From contig NZ_PVTJ01000009.1 of the NCBI RefSeq assembly GCF_003002955.1, forward strand, positions 1 through 64,000: 64,000 nucleotides of DNA, written 5' to 3'. Below, in pieces: positions 63,216-64,000 of this stretch. The number at the start of each line of letters is the position of its first letter. Positions within the stretch are counted from its first letter, which is position 1. A program made the translations under genes and the position numbers. The stretch is from Glycomyces artemisiae (lineage in GTDB: Bacteria; Actinomycetota; Actinomycetes; Mycobacteriales; Micromonosporaceae). The notes beneath the pieces were generated by a model that saw only the letters and a program-made list of their open reading frames with translations, made no database searches and was not told where the DNA came from.

Positions 63216-64000
63216 TTGCGTTTCAACCTGCTCGAACAGCCCTGGCTCCCGCTCCTCGACCACGACGGCCGCACCCGGGAGGCCACCCTCCTCGACGCGC
63301 TCACCGGCGCGCACCGGTACCGGGCTATCGCCGGTGACGCCCCGACCCAGAACCTCGCCCTCCTGCGGCTGCTCCTGGCCGTCGCCGACGCCGCCACCGG
63401 CACCCTGGAATGGGAGCGGATGTGGCGCTCCCGCGCCCTCGACGCTGGTGCGATCGGCGCCTACCTGGAGGCACGGCGCGACCGGTTCGACCTGCTCCAC
63501 CCCGACGCGCCGTTCTACGGCACCATCGGCCTGACCACCTCCCGCGGCGTCCGCCTCCCAGCCGCGGTCATCGCCGACGCCGCACCGGGCAGGCACTACT
63601 CGATGCGCGAGGCCGCCGGGCTCGCCCGCGTCGGCTTGGCCGAGGCCGCCCGCTGGCTCGTCCACGTCCACGCCTACGACATCGCCGGGATCAAACCCGG
63701 CGCCGAGGGCGACCCCCGCATCGTCCGCGGGAAAGTGTTCGGGATCGGCACCGGCCCGTGCGGGGCCTTCGCCGGAATCCACCTCGAAGGCGCGACGCTC
63801 GCCGAGACGATCCTGCTCAACCTCGCCCCCGACGGCGCCCGCGGCCGCGGCGGCGACCTCCCGGCCTGGGACCGCGCCCCCGCGACCGCGGCGCCCCGCG
63901 ACACCGAGACCCCCACGGGCCTGGCCGACCTCTACACCTGGCAGTCGCGCCGCGTCTGCCTCACCTGGGACGAGGACAGCGTCACCGGCGCCGTGCTCTG
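63216..64000 (+). CDS. cse1: type I-E CRISPR Cascade large subunit Cse1 (CasA), 5' part
   Basis: An open frame without stop to the end of the window (261 residues visible of about 500-550). It begins RFNLLEQPWLPLLDHDGRTREATLLDALTGAH, then DAPTQNLALLRLLLAVADAATG, RDRFDLLHPDAPFYG, EAARWLVHVHAYDIAGIKPGAEGDPR, FGIGTGPCGAFAGIHLEGATLAETILLNLAP and TGLADLYTWQSRRVCLTWDED. These are the landmarks of actinobacterial Cse1, including the PAM-sensing/Cas3-docking N-terminal domain. TTG 63216 follows GGAG by 7 nt. cse2, cas7, cas5, cas6e and the array should lie to the right. Confidence 0.93.
   Translation, partial: MRFNLLEQPWLPLLDHDGRTREATLLDALTGAHRYRAIAGDAPTQNLALLRLLLAVADAATGTLEWERMWRSRALDAGAIGAYLEARRDRFDLLHPDAPFYGTIGLTTSRGVRLPAAVIADAAPGRHYSMREAAGLARVGLAEAARWLVHVHAYDIAGIKPGAEGDPRIVRGKVFGIGTGPCGAFAGIHLEGATLAETILLNLAPDGARGRGGDLPAWDRAPATAAPRDTETPTGLADLYTWQSRRVCLTWDEDSVTGAVL

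Larger units (their letters stand above)
48215..64000. mobile_element. integrative conjugative element (AICE type), left part
   Basis: Begins inside the S8 protease gene near 48215 and runs beyond the window. It carries a recombinase, an excisionase-like gene, an XRE/DUF397 pair, DUF2637/SpdA-like and SpdB-like membrane proteins and a TraB/FtsK translocase, the standard set of actinomycete conjugative elements, then a YdiL-like HTH and a type I-E cas gene. No replication initiator is seen in the window. The left junction is placed where the protease frame departs from the family and a recombinase promoter appears; the core around TTTTTTCAAGCGGT is a candidate attL. Whether the cas genes belong to the same element is not provable here. 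Confidence 0.8.

Noticed and set aside
48215..64000. CRISPR array in the window
   Set aside because: No regularly spaced repeats of about 28 bp with unique spacers were found; the only regular repeat is the 12-bp iteron block at 58011.

Overview
The window comes from a high-GC actinobacterium. It carries a complete Pup-proteasome locus, RbpA, separate Lnt and Ppm1 genes, a TrmI next to the proteasome genes, and many start codons 6-8 nt behind a TANNNT -10 box (leaderless messages). Genes and gene order are of the Streptomyces/Micromonospora/Glycomyces kind rather than mycobacterial; the genus cannot be fixed from sequence alone.

Positions 1-48200 are ordinary chromosome. They begin with the 3' end of a 5S rRNA, a sugar MFS transporter, and two tandem paralogous MacB/LolCDE-type ABC pairs (ATPase plus 840-850 aa FtsX-like permease) next to a NarL-type two-component system. 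Next come a RecB-like nuclease, a methyltransferase and an M50 protease. The proteasome block follows: trmI, a ferredoxin, arc/mpa, dop, pup, prcB, prcA, pafA, a DUF3866 gene, pafB, pafC, tatA, tatC, helY-like helicase and a 5'-3' exonuclease. After it lie a polar amino acid ABC importer, an amidohydrolase, the lnt-ppm1-fxsA lipoprotein/mannosylation genes with rbpA, a tail-anchored Hsp70-like protein, and small metabolic and regulatory genes with clear palindromic operators (WYL regulator, MarR/MFS pair).

At about 48215 a subtilisin-like S8 protease gene is cut off between its Asp/His residues and its Ser. From there to the right edge the sequence is an integrative conjugative element of the actinomycete (AICE) type. 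In order it holds: a large serine-recombinase-family protein whose catalytic residues look replaced; a hairpin-rich non-coding stretch; a leftward, fully overlapping operon of five or six unknown small genes; a 40-bp perfect palindrome; an Scr1-type XRE regulator with a DUF397 partner; an excisionase-like HTH gene; and two copies of a palindromic operator that form the -35 regions of divergent promoters. The rightward transfer operon follows: small unknown proteins, a Gly/Asn/Gln-rich protein, a Pycsar-TM-like membrane protein, DUF2637/SpdA-like, SpdB-like, 12-bp iterons, a Gly-Arg-rich protein, and TraB/FtsK. Next are a YdiL/Aca2-like HTH protein, an AT-rich palindromic promoter, a GNAT-like protein and an HTH protein. 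The window ends inside cse1 (casA), the large subunit of a type I-E CRISPR Cascade, so the element, or a second island joined to it, carries CRISPR-Cas cargo. The right end of the element and any CRISPR array lie outside the window.
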